Numbered from the stretch's first letter, positions 34,302 to 43,902 are shown. The stretch: 64,000 bases of DNA from Nocardia sp. XZ_19_385 (GCF_015355755.1 NZ_JACVEE010000001.1:2046001-2110000); one strand, 5' to 3'. Notes: generated by a model from the sequence alone, not told the origin. Numbers and translations: made by a program.

Positions 34302-35693
34302 TCAGCCGGACTCGACTTTGGGTCGCTCCGGCTCGTCGACCATCCCGGCGCCCCGCTGCATCGGCTCCGGCACCAGCAACCACGCGACGGCCGCGGCGGC
34401 GAGCAGTGCCCCGGTGGCGGTCAGCGCCACCTCATAGGAGGTGTATTCGGCCAGCGCGCCGACGGACACCGCCCCGATCACCGTCCCGAGATCCCCGGCC
34501 ATCTGGAACCCGGCGAGTACCGGCCCGCCACGCGCCTTCGGCCCGATGATGTCGGCCAGCGCGGCCTGCTGACTCGGGGTGAGCATGCCGGATCCGATGC
34601 CGGCGATCACCGAAGTCACCAGCAACCACAGCAGATTCGGGGCGAACCCGAGCCCGGCGGTGCCGACCGCACAGATCAATGCTCCGGCGATCAGGAAGGG
34701 CCTGCGCCCGAACCGGTCCGAGCCGCGCCCCGCGAGGAACAGCACCGCCACATTGCCCGCCGCGAACGTCGTCAGCGCGACACCGGCCATCCCGCTGGGC
34801 AGCTTCAGCACCTCGACGACGAGCAAGGGCACCAACGCCATGCGCACACCGAAGATGGCGGCGCCGTTGGCGAAGTTCGACCACAGCACCGCCCGGTACT
34901 CCGAGCGGTCGAGCGCTTGCCGGAAAGACATCACCGTCAGCACGCCGCTCACTTCGGGCGCGGCCAGTTTCGAGTTTCGCAACGCCAGGTACACCGCGGC
35001 GGTCACCGCGAGCAGCGCGAGCGCGTAGATGACGAACGGCGCACGCACCCCGAGCCCGGCCAGCGCACCACCGACCAGCGGTCCGCTGATCGATCCCACC
35101 AAGAAGCTGGTCGACCACACCCCGGACACCCGACCGCGCTGCTGCGGCGGCGACATCCGGATCACCAGGGCCAGCGCGGACACGGTGAACATGGTCGACC
35201 CGATTCCGCCCACCGACCGCAGAACCAGCAGCTGCCAATAGGTTTGGGCCAGCGCACTGGCACCGGTCGACACCGCCACGATGAGCAGCCCGCTGAGATA
35301 CACCCAGCGCTCCCCCAGCCGCTGCACCAGCCGCCCGCTGAACGGCGCGAACAGCAACCGCATCAACGCGAACGCGCTCACGATCGCGGACGCGGCGGCC
35401 ACGCCCACCCCGAAGCTGCGCGCGAACTGGGGCAGCACAGGTGCGACCAAGCCGAACCCGAGGGCGATGACGAACGAGCCCCCGACCAGCACCCAGATCT
35501 CGACGGGCAGCGGTTCGGGCCGACTCCGGCCCCGCCGCACCGGCTCGCGGATCGTCACCGACTCGGCGGGCGTCACGGTCCCATCGATCGCCGGATCCCC
35601 GGCCCCGACCCTTCCGCCGGCCTGATCCCCGGTCGCGACAGCGCCACCGCCCCCCGGACCCACTCCGGGACCCGGCAAATCCTTACTTGGCAC
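34302..35693 (-). CDS. MFS transporter
   Basis: 463 residues, GTG start at 35693 overlapping the last 11 bp of pgm. A Pro/Gly-rich cytoplasmic N-terminal tail (about 1-65) precedes 12 predicted membrane helices. The loop 2-3 motif RLVQRLGERWVYLSGL and the loop 8-9 motif GRGSDRFGRRPFLIAGAL are major-facilitator signatures. Drug:H+ antiporter-like; the substrate is unknown. Co-transcribed with pgm by overlap. Confidence 0.87.
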   Translation of the reverse strand: MPSKDLPGPGVGPGGGGAVATGDQAGGRVGAGDPAIDGTVTPAESVTIREPVRRGRSRPEPLPVEIWVLVGGSFVIALGFGLVAPVLPQFARSFGVGVAAASAIVSAFALMRLLFAPFSGRLVQRLGERWVYLSGLLIVAVSTGASALAQTYWQLLVLRSVGGIGSTMFTVSALALVIRMSPPQQRGRVSGVWSTSFLVGSISGPLVGGALAGLGVRAPFVIYALALLAVTAAVYLALRNSKLAAPEVSGVLTVMSFRQALDRSEYRAVLWSNFANGAAIFGVRMALVPLLVVEVLKLPSGMAGVALTTFAAGNVAVLFLAGRGSDRFGRRPFLIAGALICAVGTAGLGFAPNLLWLLVTSVIAGIGSGMLTPSQQAALADIIGPKARGGPVLAGFQMAGDLGTVIGAVSVGALAEYTSYEVALTATGALLAAAAVAWLLVPEPMQRGAGMVDEPERPKVESG

Positions 35694-37326
35694 CTTGCAG
35701 CGCCTGCCCGACCATTTCCTCCGCGGCCGCCTGCACCTGCGTCAGGTGCTCGGGTCCGTGGAACGACTCGGCGTAGATCTTGTACTTGTCCTCGGTGCCG
35801 GACGGGCGGGCGGCGAACCACGCATTCTCGGTGGTGACCTTCAATCCGCCCAGCGGCGCGCCGTTTCCACGCGCCCGGGTGAGGACGGCGGTGATCGGCT
35901 CGCCCGCGATCTCTGTGCTGGCAATCATGTCCGGGTTCAACTTCGCCAGACGCTCTTTCTGTTCCGCGCTGGCAGGCGCGTCGATCCGGGCGTAGGCGGG
36001 GCTGCCGTAGCGACGCTCCAACTCGACGTATCGCGCGGACGGGCTCTGCCCGGTGACGGCGGCGATCTCGGCGGCGAGCAGCGCCATCAGGATGCCGTCC
36101 TTGTCGGTGGTCCACACCGTGCCGTCGTGGCGCAGGAACGACGCCCCGGCGCTTTCCTCACCGCCGAAAGCCAGGCTGCCGCTGAACAATCCGGGCACGA
36201 ACCATTTGAATCCGACCGGCACCTCGTGCACGTCGCGGCCGAGGACGCTGACCACCCGGTCGATCATGGACGAGGTGACGACCGTCTTGCCGATCTTGGT
36301 GAGCGCGTCCCAGCCCATCCGGTTCGCCACCAGATACTCGATGGAGACGGCGAGGAAATGGTTCGGGTTCATCAGCCCGCCGTCGGGCGTGACGATGCCG
36401 TGCCGGTCGGCGTCGGCGTCGTTGCCGGTGGAGATGTCGTAGTCGTCCTTGATCGCGACCAGCGCCGCCATGGCGTACCGCGAGGACGGATCCATCCGGA
36501 TCTTGCCGTCCGAATCCAGCGTCATGAACCGCCAGGTCGGGTCGACAAAGGGATTGACCACCTCGAGCTCGAGGTCGTAGCGCTGCCCGATCTCTTCCCA
36601 GTAGTCGACGCTCGCCCCGCCCATCGGGTCGGCGCCCAGCCGGATGCCCGCACCCCGAATCGCGTCCAGGTTCAGCACATTCGGCAGGTCGGCGATGTAG
36701 TGGTCGAGGTAGTCGTAGCGCTCCACCAGGGTCCGCATGGCGTTGCGCAGGGTGGTGCGCTTGACCTCGGTGAGGCCCGCGCGCAGCAGTTCGTTGGCGC
36801 GCGCGGCGATGGCGTCGGTGGCGACGGTGTCGGCGGGGCCACCGTGCGGCGGGTTGTATTTGATGCCGCCGTCGCGGGGCGGATTGTGCGACGGGGTGAC
36901 CACGATGCCGTCGGCCTGATGCTTGGTGCGCCGCCGATTGTGGCGCAGCACGGCATGACTCAGCGCCGGGGTCGGGGTGTAGCGGTCGCGGGCGTCGACC
37001 ACGGCGGTGACGCCGTTGCCGGCCAGCACCTCCAGCACGGTCGTCCACGCGGGCTCCGACAGTGCGTGCGTGTCGCGGGCCAGGTACACGGGACCGGTAA
37101 TCCCCCGCGTGGCGCGATATTCGACGATCGCCTGGGTGACGGCGAGGATATGCGCCTCGTTGAACGCGGTGTCGAGGCTGGATCCGCGATGGCCCGAGGT
37201 ACCGAAGACCACCTGCTGCGCCGGCTCCTTCGGATCCGGAATGCGGCTGTAGTAGGCCGTCACCAAGTGTGCGATGTCTTCCAGGTCGGTCGGGCGCGCG
37301 GGACGCCCGGCTCGATCATGGGCCAT
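35683..37326 (-). CDS. pgm: Phosphoglucomutase (alpha-D-glucose phosphate-specific)
   Basis: 547 residues from ATG 37326, with GGGAGA ribosome site. It interconverts glucose-1-phosphate and glucose-6-phosphate in the cytoplasm. Seen: FGTSGHRGSS near the N-terminus, phosphoserine loop TPSHNPP (Ser146), metal loop STGNDADADRHG, substrate loop FGGEESAGASF, and the C-terminal phosphate-binding ARPSGTEDKYKIYAE. Length is typical of the Pgm type. It lies 47 bp downstream of the crcB pair, in the same direction. Confidence 0.95.
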   Translation of the reverse strand: MAHDRAGRPARPTDLEDIAHLVTAYYSRIPDPKEPAQQVVFGTSGHRGSSLDTAFNEAHILAVTQAIVEYRATRGITGPVYLARDTHALSEPAWTTVLEVLAGNGVTAVVDARDRYTPTPALSHAVLRHNRRRTKHQADGIVVTPSHNPPRDGGIKYNPPHGGPADTVATDAIAARANELLRAGLTEVKRTTLRNAMRTLVERYDYLDHYIADLPNVLNLDAIRGAGIRLGADPMGGASVDYWEEIGQRYDLELEVVNPFVDPTWRFMTLDSDGKIRMDPSSRYAMAALVAIKDDYDISTGNDADADRHGIVTPDGGLMNPNHFLAVSIEYLVANRMGWDALTKIGKTVVTSSMIDRVVSVLGRDVHEVPVGFKWFVPGLFSGSLAFGGEESAGASFLRHDGTVWTTDKDGILMALLAAEIAAVTGQSPSARYVELERRYGSPAYARIDAPASAEQKERLAKLNPDMIASTEIAGEPITAVLTRARGNGAPLGGLKVTTENAWFAARPSGTEDKYKIYAESFHGPEHLTQVQAAAEEMVGQALQGAK

Positions 37327-37373
37327 GCTCGGGTCTCCCTTCAGTGTCGGCTGCGCCCGGCTCGTCATCAGGA

Positions 37374-37736
37374 TCATGCCCACAACCCTTGGGTTACAGA
37401 CGCGGCAGCGAACACCGCGGCCAGGCCGGCCGCCACGTTGAGCACCACGTTGCCGAACGCGGACGCGTAGGCACCGGTGGTGACCAACTGGATGGTTTCG
37501 TAACCGAACGTGCTGTACGTGGTGAGCGCACCGCAGAAGCCGGTACCGGCGACGGCCAGCCAGGATCCGTCAACCCCGGCGCCGATGAGAGCGCCGAGCA
37601 CCGCCGAACCGACAATGTTAACGGTCAATGTGCCCCATGGCAGCCGGGATCCGAAACGGGCCGCGACAGCCTGGTCGAGAAGGTAACGAGCCGGTGCGCC
37701 GACCATGCCGCCGAGCACCACCAGCACCCCGTTCAT
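37374..37736 (-). CDS. crcB: Fluoride channel subunit CrcB/Fluc (copy 2)
   Basis: 120 residues, four membrane helices. Seen: GGMVGAPARYLLD, PWGTLTVNIVGSAVLGAL and GFCGALTTYSTFGYE, the Fluc signatures (pore Asn and the TTYS/F-box helix break). Fluc channels export fluoride as dual-topology dimers. The ATG overlaps the stop of the upstream crcB by 4 bp, as expected for a heterodimeric pair. Confidence 0.93.
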   Translation of the reverse strand: MNGVLVVLGGMVGAPARYLLDQAVAARFGSRLPWGTLTVNIVGSAVLGALIGAGVDGSWLAVAGTGFCGALTTYSTFGYETIQLVTTGAYASAFGNVVLNVAAGLAAVFAAASVTQGLWA

Positions 37737-38203
37737 CGGTCGACCCCCTTCGCGTCTCGTCGGTTGCCCTGTCGGGCCTGCTGTCCCCGCCTTCGTCCTG
37801 TCACTACCCGCGCGGCCGCCAGGCCGAGCACCACCGCGGCCAACGCCGCCACCACCGTTCCCCCGAGATAGCCGAATGCCACGGCCGTGTCACCAGATTC
37901 GAGCAGTCTACGAATTTCGAGGCTATAGGTCGAAAAAGTTGTAAAGCCACCAAGGAATCCGACGCCCAGCAGCGGCCTTAGCAGCCGATGAGCAACCCAT
38001 ACCTCGGTAATCAGGAACATCAGTATCCCGATCAGGAAACAGCCGACGACGTTGATCATGAACGTGGACCACGGAAAGCGCCCGGGCAGCACCGGCCACA
38101 GCTCGCCGATGCCGTGGCGCGCCACCGCGCCGAGCCCGCCACCGAACGCGATCGCCACCAGCACCATCGGCTCGACGGCCGGGGTACGGGTCCGCGAACC
38201 CAT
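37733..38203 (-). CDS. crcB: Fluoride channel subunit CrcB/Fluc (copy 1)
   Basis: 156 residues from ATG 38203, preceded by AGGAGG. Four membrane helices and Fluc motifs: FGGGLGAVARHGIG, PWSTFMINVVGCFLIGIL and GFLGGFTTFSTYSLE. It has an extra basic C-terminal tail (GRRRGQQARQGNRRDAKG) on the cytoplasmic side. The longer upstream open frame is not protein-like. First gene of the crcB-crcB-pgm-MFS run. No convincing fluoride riboswitch was found before it. Confidence 0.92.
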   Translation of the reverse strand: MGSRTRTPAVEPMVLVAIAFGGGLGAVARHGIGELWPVLPGRFPWSTFMINVVGCFLIGILMFLITEVWVAHRLLRPLLGVGFLGGFTTFSTYSLEIRRLLESGDTAVAFGYLGGTVVAALAAVVLGLAAARVVTGRRRGQQARQGNRRDAKGVDR

Positions 38204-38253
38204 GTCCTGACCTCCTGCCGCGCCGAATGTCATCGCGCAGCATGGTATCGGTA

Positions 38254-38272
38254 GGACCGCACGGTACGGTCC
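38254..38272. promoter_or_regulatory. Small inverted repeat in crcB leader
   Basis: GGACCG-N7-CGGTCC, a perfect 6-bp stem 51-69 bp before the leftward crcB start, in the 198-bp region shared with the divergent lipase gene. Function unknown; it does not match the fluoride riboswitch core. Confidence 0.35.
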
Positions 38273-38401
38273 CCAGGGGACGCCACGCCCATGAAGAACA
38301 GCCTCGTTCGTTGACTTGCACGCCGCTACCACGTACGAATTCCCACCAAGGTTTCGCCGAAAGTCCCACCGATTCTGCACACCCTCATACCGGGAGCGAA
38401 G

Positions 38402-39709
38402 ATGGCGGCACGACAGGCAGTTCCGACCACGTGTCAATACCCCCCGACGGAGCAGCCGCAAACCTCCAGCGTGCGAGGACTGCGCCGGGCAGCGGTGCGC
38501 GCGCTGACAGTGGTTGCGGCAACCGCGCTTTCGACCGGTCTGCTCGGTGCGCCGCCCGCGACGGCGGCGATCTACCCGATCCCGGACCCGGACGCTTTCT
38601 ACTGGGCGCCGCCGGATATCGCAAACTTCCAGCCGGGCGATGTCATTCGCAGCCGCTCCGTCCCGACGCCCGGTTTCCCCGGCGCCACCGGATGGCAGTT
38701 GCTGTTCCGCTCCAGCGATTCCCACGACAATCCGATCGCCGCCGTCACCACCCTGCTCATCCCGGTGGGTGGTGCCGGCAGCAGCGACACCGGAAGTAGC
38801 GGCGGTCGTCCACTGCTCTCATATCAGGCCTTCGTCAACTCGCTCGGCATGCAATGCGCGCCGTCGCACAGCCTGTTCAACGGCCAGATGCAGGAGGCGG
38901 CGGCGCTGAATCTCCCGCTGGCCCGCGGCTGGGCGGTGAACGTTCCCGACCATCTCGGCCCGACGAGCGCCTACGGGGCGGCCAAACTCGGCGGCAAGAT
39001 CACCCTCGACAGCGTCCGCGCGGTCCGGCGCTTCGAACCGGCGCATCTCGCCGAGAGCCAGGTCGGCATGACCGGCTACTCCGGTGGCGGGATGACGACC
39101 GGCTTCGCGGCGGCCCTCGCTCCGGAATACGCGCCGGAGCTGCCGATCGTCGGCGTCGCCCAGGGTGGTGTGCCGGTGAACATCGGCAAGCTCGCTTTGG
39201 ACGTCGGACAGTCACCGCACGCGCTGTTCGGGTTGGGTTTCGCGGCGGCGATGGGCTTGGAGCGGGAGTACCCCGACGAGGTGAACATGGGGCCCAAGCT
39301 CAACGACGCCGGTCACGGGCTGCGCAACCAGATCGCGAACGCCTGTTCCGCCGAGATCATCTCGGCCGGGGCGAACCGCAGCTTCTATGACGTGTTCCAG
39401 CCGGGCGCGACCCAAGTCAGCGTGAGCAACGCGGATCCGACCCTGATCCGGATCCTGCACGAGAACAGCCTGGAGACCTACCCCGGCGTGCCGCGCGCGC
39501 CGGTCTACCAGTGGCACGGTGACGCCGACCAGGTCAACCCGCAGTTGGTGCGCGAACTGGCCGGACGCTACTGCTCCGCGGGCACCCCGATGCTGCTCGA
39601 GATGGTCCCCGGCGCCGACCACGCCACCGCGGTCATCCAGGGCTTGCCGAACGCGTTCATGTACATGTCGGATCGTTTCGCCGGACGCCCCGCGCCGACC
39701 AACTGCTGA
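38402..39709 (+). CDS. Secreted lipase (LIP/triacylglycerol lipase family)
   Basis: 435 residues from ATG 38402. A long Sec/Tat-like signal ends near ATAAIYP (about residue 57). The mature enzyme has PDAFYWAPPDIANFQPGDVIRSR, nucleophile Ser in GMTGYSGGGMTTG, an acidic residue in YQWHGDADQVNP and His in VPGADHATA, the catalytic triad of secretory lipases. It probably hydrolyses host or environmental lipids outside the cell. Followed 70 bp later by a TetR gene on the same strand. Confidence 0.9.
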   Translation: MAARQAVPTTCQYPPTEQPQTSSVRGLRRAAVRALTVVAATALSTGLLGAPPATAAIYPIPDPDAFYWAPPDIANFQPGDVIRSRSVPTPGFPGATGWQLLFRSSDSHDNPIAAVTTLLIPVGGAGSSDTGSSGGRPLLSYQAFVNSLGMQCAPSHSLFNGQMQEAAALNLPLARGWAVNVPDHLGPTSAYGAAKLGGKITLDSVRAVRRFEPAHLAESQVGMTGYSGGGMTTGFAAALAPEYAPELPIVGVAQGGVPVNIGKLALDVGQSPHALFGLGFAAAMGLEREYPDEVNMGPKLNDAGHGLRNQIANACSAEIISAGANRSFYDVFQPGATQVSVSNADPTLIRILHENSLETYPGVPRAPVYQWHGDADQVNPQLVRELAGRYCSAGTPMLLEMVPGADHATAVIQGLPNAFMYMSDRFAGRPAPTNC

Positions 39710-39779
39710 CCCGCAACGCTTTTCGAGCAATAGCGGAGATCAACTCTCCACTTATCCGATCCGTTGCTAGCATCGAGTT

Positions 39780-40454
39780 GTGAATCAGGCCACTACACCC
39801 GCTCCACCACGGCGTTTACGCGCCGATGCCGCCCGCAACCAGCAACGGATCCTCGCCGCCGCGGCGGACCTGTTCGCCGAGCACGGCTTGGAGATCACCC
39901 TCGACGACGTCGCCGAGCGCGCCGGAGTCGGGGTCGGGACGGTGTACCGCCGATTCGCCAACAAGAAGGAACTGATCGCGGAGGTCTTCGCACAGAAGAT
40001 CGACGAGTTCGCGGTGGCCGCCGAAGACGCGGCGCGGCACGAGGATCCGTGGCTCGGGATGGTCCAGTTCTTCGAATATGCGTGCACCCACCTGGCCACC
40101 AATCGCGGCTTCAGCGATGTCCTGCTGGAACTCGAGGACGACCTGGAGCGATTCACCCAGGTGCGCGATCGCATCAAGCCGACGGTCGGCTTCATCATCG
40201 ACCGCGCCAAGGACGCCGGTGCGCTGGCGCCCGGCATCGAGCCGTCGGACTTCTTCGCGCTCATCCATATGGTCGACGCGCTGGCCGAATTCGCCCGGCC
40301 GGTCAACTCCGACACCTGGCAGCGCTATATGGCCATCGCGCTCAACGGCCTGCGCTCGGACGCGGTGCCGCGGCGGCCACTGACGGTGGCTCCGCTGACC
40401 GACGAAGAGGTCGAGCAGGCCAAGGGCTGCAACGGGCGCCGCCGGAACTCGTAA
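39780..40454 (+). CDS. TetR family transcriptional regulator
   Basis: 224 residues from GTG 39780. The N-terminal HTH reads RILAAAADLFAEHGLEITLDDVAERAGVGVGTVYRRFANKKELI (about 22-65), a very typical TetR signature, followed by a helical ligand domain and a short basic tail. The target is unknown; the neighbouring lipase or sugar-lactone oxidase gene is a candidate. Confidence 0.92.
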   Translation: MNQATTPAPPRRLRADAARNQQRILAAAADLFAEHGLEITLDDVAERAGVGVGTVYRRFANKKELIAEVFAQKIDEFAVAAEDAARHEDPWLGMVQFFEYACTHLATNRGFSDVLLELEDDLERFTQVRDRIKPTVGFIIDRAKDAGALAPGIEPSDFFALIHMVDALAEFARPVNSDTWQRYMAIALNGLRSDAVPRRPLTVAPLTDEEVEQAKGCNGRRRNS

Positions 40455-40505
40455 AAACCAGCAGCGGGGTAGCGCAGGTCACAGAGTTCCCTTAAAGTTG
40501 GTCAC

Positions 40506-41804
40506 ATGACCAACTCGTGGGTGAACTGGGCCGGCGATCAACGCTGCGCTCCAGCCGACGTCGCCGCACCGCGCAATCGCGACGAAATCGCGGAAATCCT
40601 CGCCCGCGCAGCCGACCGAGGCCACACCGTACGCGTCGCCGGCGCGGGACATTCGTTCACCGACGCCGTGCTCACCGACGGCACGCTGATGAACCTGTCG
40701 AACATGAACCGCATCCTCGAGGTCGACAGCGCCTCCGGTCTGGTTCGGGTCGAGGGCGGCCTCACCCTGAACGCCGCGAGCAACGCTCTGCACGCCTCCG
40801 GCCTGGCGTTCCCCAATCTCGGCGACATCGACGTCCAGACCATCGCGGGCGCGACCGCCACCGGCACCCACGGCACCGGCGCGGGCCTGCAGAACATCTC
40901 GGCCGCACTGCATTCGATGGAGCTGGTGCTCGCCGACGGCAGCGTGGTGGAACTGAACGAGGCCTCCGATCCGGACAGCTGGCGGGCGGCGCGGGTCAGC
41001 GTCGGCGCGCTCGGCGTGGTCTCCGCGGTGACGCTGCAGCTGGTGCCCTCGTTCGTGCTCGAAGGCATCGAACGCCCGGTTCCGGTCGAGGAGATCCTCG
41101 ACGACCTCGACTCCCACGTAGACGGCAACGAGCACTTCGAGTTCTACATGTTCGCGCACAGCCCGCTGGCGATGACCAAGCGCAACAACGCGACCGAGCT
41201 GCCGGAGCAGCCGCGCGCCAAGGCGGTCGACTGGTTCGCCGACATCCTGATGTCGAACTACATGTTCGACGGCCTGTGCCGCCTCAGCAAGTGGCGCCCG
41301 GGCGTGATTCCGTGGATCCACCGCGGCGCGGCCTACGCGGGCAGTTACCGCCGCCAGGTCGACCGGTCCTACCGGGTGTTCGCCTCCCCCAGGCTGTTCC
41401 GCTTCACCGAGATGGAATACGCGATCCCGCGGGCACATTCGGCCGACGCCATCCGCGCGATCAAGGAGCTTGCCACGAAGTACGAGACCCCGATGCCCAT
41501 CGAGGTGCGCTGGGTTGCCGCTGACGACGCCTTCCTCTCCCCTGCTGGTGGCCGCGACACCTGCTACATCGCGGTGCACCAGTACCAGGGCATGGAGTGG
41601 GAGCCGTTCTTCCGCGCCTGCGAGGCCGTTTTCGATCGCTACGAGGGCCGCCCGCACTGGGGTAAGCGGCATTTCCAGACCGCGGACACCCTGCGCGAGC
41701 GCTACCCGCATTGGGATCAGTTCGCCGAGGTGCGCCGGCGGTTCGATCCCAAGGGACTGTTCACCAACCCCTATCTGGACAGCGTGCTCGGCCCGATGAA
41801 CTGA
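40506..41804 (+). CDS. D-arabinono-1,4-lactone / L-gulono-1,4-lactone oxidoreductase
   Basis: 432 residues. N-terminal PCMH-type FAD domain: RVAGAGHSFTDAV holds the His that can carry FAD, and TIAGATATGTHGTGAG is the FAD-binding loop. The C-terminal ALO domain ends HWGKRHFQTADTLRERYPHWDQFAEVRRRFDPKGLFTNPYL, diagnostic of aldonolactone oxidases (compare mycobacterial Rv1771). It oxidises an aldono-lactone; the final acceptor is not evident. Confidence 0.9.
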   Translation: MTNSWVNWAGDQRCAPADVAAPRNRDEIAEILARAADRGHTVRVAGAGHSFTDAVLTDGTLMNLSNMNRILEVDSASGLVRVEGGLTLNAASNALHASGLAFPNLGDIDVQTIAGATATGTHGTGAGLQNISAALHSMELVLADGSVVELNEASDPDSWRAARVSVGALGVVSAVTLQLVPSFVLEGIERPVPVEEILDDLDSHVDGNEHFEFYMFAHSPLAMTKRNNATELPEQPRAKAVDWFADILMSNYMFDGLCRLSKWRPGVIPWIHRGAAYAGSYRRQVDRSYRVFASPRLFRFTEMEYAIPRAHSADAIRAIKELATKYETPMPIEVRWVAADDAFLSPAGGRDTCYIAVHQYQGMEWEPFFRACEAVFDRYEGRPHWGKRHFQTADTLRERYPHWDQFAEVRRRFDPKGLFTNPYLDSVLGPMN

Positions 41805-41843
41805 AGAGGGCGTATGACCAGGGGCGATTCGCGGGACCTAGAT

Positions 41844-41874
41844 AATGAGAGAGTGTTGGTCTAATCTTCTCATT
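41844..41874. promoter_or_regulatory. Inverted repeat AATGAGA-N17-TCTCATT before DUF2236 gene
   Basis: Perfect 7-bp arms at 41844-41850 and 41868-41874, 32-62 bp before the start at 41906. The wide spacing fits either a two-site operator or chance in this AT-richer promoter. Confidence 0.4.
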
Positions 41875-41905
41875 GTCTTGTGAAGGTCGATCAAAGGAGA
41901 TCGCG

Positions 41906-42808
41906 ATGACTGCCGCCCTCGAAGCCACCGCACCGGAACTCCCGCCCCCCAACCCGTTTCGCCCGGGCACCCGCACCTGGGACGAAACCGGGCTCATCAC
42001 CTTCTCGCTGACCGCGGGTTCGGCCTTTCTGCTCCAGACCATGGAGCCGACCATCGCCGCGGTGGTCGACGCGCACTCCACCTTCCGCACCGACCCGGTG
42101 GGCCGGGCACTGCGCAGCATCTCCTCGGTGATGATGTGGGTCTACGGCGGCGAGGAGGCACTCGCCGAAGCCGCCCGGCTACGCACCATGCACGCCACCC
42201 TCAACACCACCGACGAGGCGGGGTTCAAGCACCAGGCGCTGGCGTCCGGGCCGTGGGCGTGGGTGCTGCACACCGGGACTTTCGCCTTCACCGAGAACGC
42301 GAAGTACTTCGCACGCCGGCCGCTCACCTACGCGGAAAAGGAAGCGTACTACCAGGAAACGCTGCAGATGATGCGCAACTTCTCGGTGGCGCCCAAGGAG
42401 ATTCCGGCGGACTTCGCCGCGTTCGAGAAGTTCTTCGCCGACATGGTGGAGAACCACCTGGAAGCTACCGGCACGGCCCGCGACTACCTGCGGGTCATCC
42501 AGTCGGTCGCGCCGCCCAAGCAGTTGCCGCGGATGCTCACGCCGCTCTGGCGGGCTGCGGTCGCGCCGGTGGGCAAGCTGCAGTATTTCGTCACCGTCGG
42601 CACCACGCCCGAACCCGCTCGCCGCAAGCTCGGGCTGACCTGGTCCGAAGCGGATGAGCGCAAACTCCGGGCACTGGGCTGGCTGATCGCGCGGCTGGTG
42701 CCGTTGCTGCCGGAGCGGCTGCGCTACTTCCCGATCGCCTACGAGGCCCGGCGCCTGGAACGCGACCGCGTCCGCCTGCGCAAGGTCATCGACCTGCGCC
42801 CGATCTGA
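41906..42808 (+). CDS. Oxygenase MpaB family (DUF2236) protein
   Basis: 300 residues from ATG 41906, with AAAGGAGA. An all-helical DUF2236 protein. Seen: VDAHSTFRTDPVGRALRSISSVMMWVYGGEEALAEAARLRTMHATL, then ALASGPWAWVLHTGTFAFTENAKYF, which contain the conserved Arg and His residues that bind heme in the related latex-clearing protein and MpaB'. It is probably a heme oxygenase-like enzyme of unknown substrate. Confidence 0.85.
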   Translation: MTAALEATAPELPPPNPFRPGTRTWDETGLITFSLTAGSAFLLQTMEPTIAAVVDAHSTFRTDPVGRALRSISSVMMWVYGGEEALAEAARLRTMHATLNTTDEAGFKHQALASGPWAWVLHTGTFAFTENAKYFARRPLTYAEKEAYYQETLQMMRNFSVAPKEIPADFAAFEKFFADMVENHLEATGTARDYLRVIQSVAPPKQLPRMLTPLWRAAVAPVGKLQYFVTVGTTPEPARRKLGLTWSEADERKLRALGWLIARLVPLLPERLRYFPIAYEARRLERDRVRLRKVIDLRPI

Positions 42809-43045
42809 GGCGTCGCGAACCGGGCCCGCCGTCGGCGCGCCCGGTTTGCCGACACCCACCACCAGCTGCACAGCAATCTTTCGGCAAGCCGACCCGGGCG
42901 CATCGAACGCGCCGGAACCGGCCCATCTGCATGAGGCGAGAACCTGTATCCCTTACGCTACGACAGCGTTTCGGCCACCGACGTCGCGTCGGCCGGCAGG
43001 CGGCACAGCCCTGGTAGCTCTCTCCTCACCCCCGAAAGGCGCTCG

Positions 43046-43456
43046 ATGGCCCACACACCCAGTGTGCTGTTCGTCTGCGTGCACAATGCCGGTCGCTCCC
43101 AGATGGCGGCCGGTTTCCTCACCGCGCTCTCCGGGGGCCGTATCGAAGTACGTTCCGCGGGCAGTGCGCCCGGCGAGCAGGTGAACCCCGTCGCGGTGGC
43201 CGCCATGGCCGAGATCGGCATCGACATTTCCGATGCCGCCCCGAAGAAACTGACCGACGAAGCCGTCGGCGTTTCCGATGTGGTGATCACGATGGGCTGC
43301 GGCGATGCCTGCCCGTATTTCCCCGGCATCAGCTACAGAGACTGGGTACTGCCCGATCCGTCGGGGCAGTCCATCGAGGTGGTGCGCCCGATCCGCGACC
43401 ACATCCGCATCCTCGTCGAGAACCTCATCGCGGAACTGGTACCCGCGCCACACTGA
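43046..43456 (+). CDS. arsC: Arsenate reductase, low-molecular-weight-phosphatase type
   Basis: 136 residues. P-loop CVHNAGRS (Cys11-Ser18) of LMW tyrosine-phosphatase-like arsenate reductases, then MGCGDACP (Cys85, Cys89) and FPGISYRDWVLPDPSGQ, as in actinobacterial enzymes that form an arseno-mycothiol adduct. It reduces arsenate to arsenite in the cytoplasm. No arsB/acr3 or arsR lies next to it here. The 237 bp before it show nothing recognisable. Confidence 0.88.
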   Translation: MAHTPSVLFVCVHNAGRSQMAAGFLTALSGGRIEVRSAGSAPGEQVNPVAVAAMAEIGIDISDAAPKKLTDEAVGVSDVVITMGCGDACPYFPGISYRDWVLPDPSGQSIEVVRPIRDHIRILVENLIAELVPAPH

Positions 43457-43506
43457 GTCCGATTTCTTCAAGACCGGGCTCGCGGCGGGCTCCTAGGGTG
43501 AGAGCC

Positions 43507-43899
43507 ATGACTCCGCAATTGGATTTCTTCAGCATCGTGGTTTCGGATATGGCGGCTTCGGTGGCGTTCTACCAACGGCTGGGGCTGGCGTTCCCGGAGG
43601 GGGCCGAGACCGAATCACACGCCGAGGCGAAAATTCCCGGCGGCGTACGAATCGCATTGGACACCGAAACCGTGATCAAGTCGTTCTACCCCGAGTGGCA
43701 GGCGACGGCCGACGGCGGGCGGATCGGGATGGCGTTCCGCTGCGCCGAGGCCGCCGAGGTCGACTCCGTCTTCGCGGAACTGGTGGACGCCGGGTACGAG
43801 GCCGAGCTCAAACCGTTCGACGCGGCGTGGGGCCAGCGCTACGCGGTCATCAAGGACCCGGACGGCAACGGGGTGGACCTCTACGCGCCGCTGTCGTAA
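43507..43899 (+). CDS. VOC (glyoxalase/bleomycin-resistance fold) protein
   Basis: 130 residues from ATG 43507. Two beta-alpha-beta-beta-beta modules: FFSIVVSDMAASVAFYQRLGLAF and, at the end, WGQRYAVIKDPDGNGVDLYAPL, whose Asp-Pro-Asp-Gly-Asn turn and metal-type Glu/Asp position are typical. The substrate is unknown. It is convergent with an AraC gene, 3 bp apart. Confidence 0.87.
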   Translation: MTPQLDFFSIVVSDMAASVAFYQRLGLAFPEGAETESHAEAKIPGGVRIALDTETVIKSFYPEWQATADGGRIGMAFRCAEAAEVDSVFAELVDAGYEAELKPFDAAWGQRYAVIKDPDGNGVDLYAPLS

Positions 43900-43902
43900 C
43901 GG

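Noticed and set aside
38204..38401. Fluoride riboswitch upstream of crcB
   Set aside because: The minus-strand leader has a short GGACCG/CGGTCC hairpin but lacks the conserved GATGG...CGCC and CTGATG core of the crcB motif.
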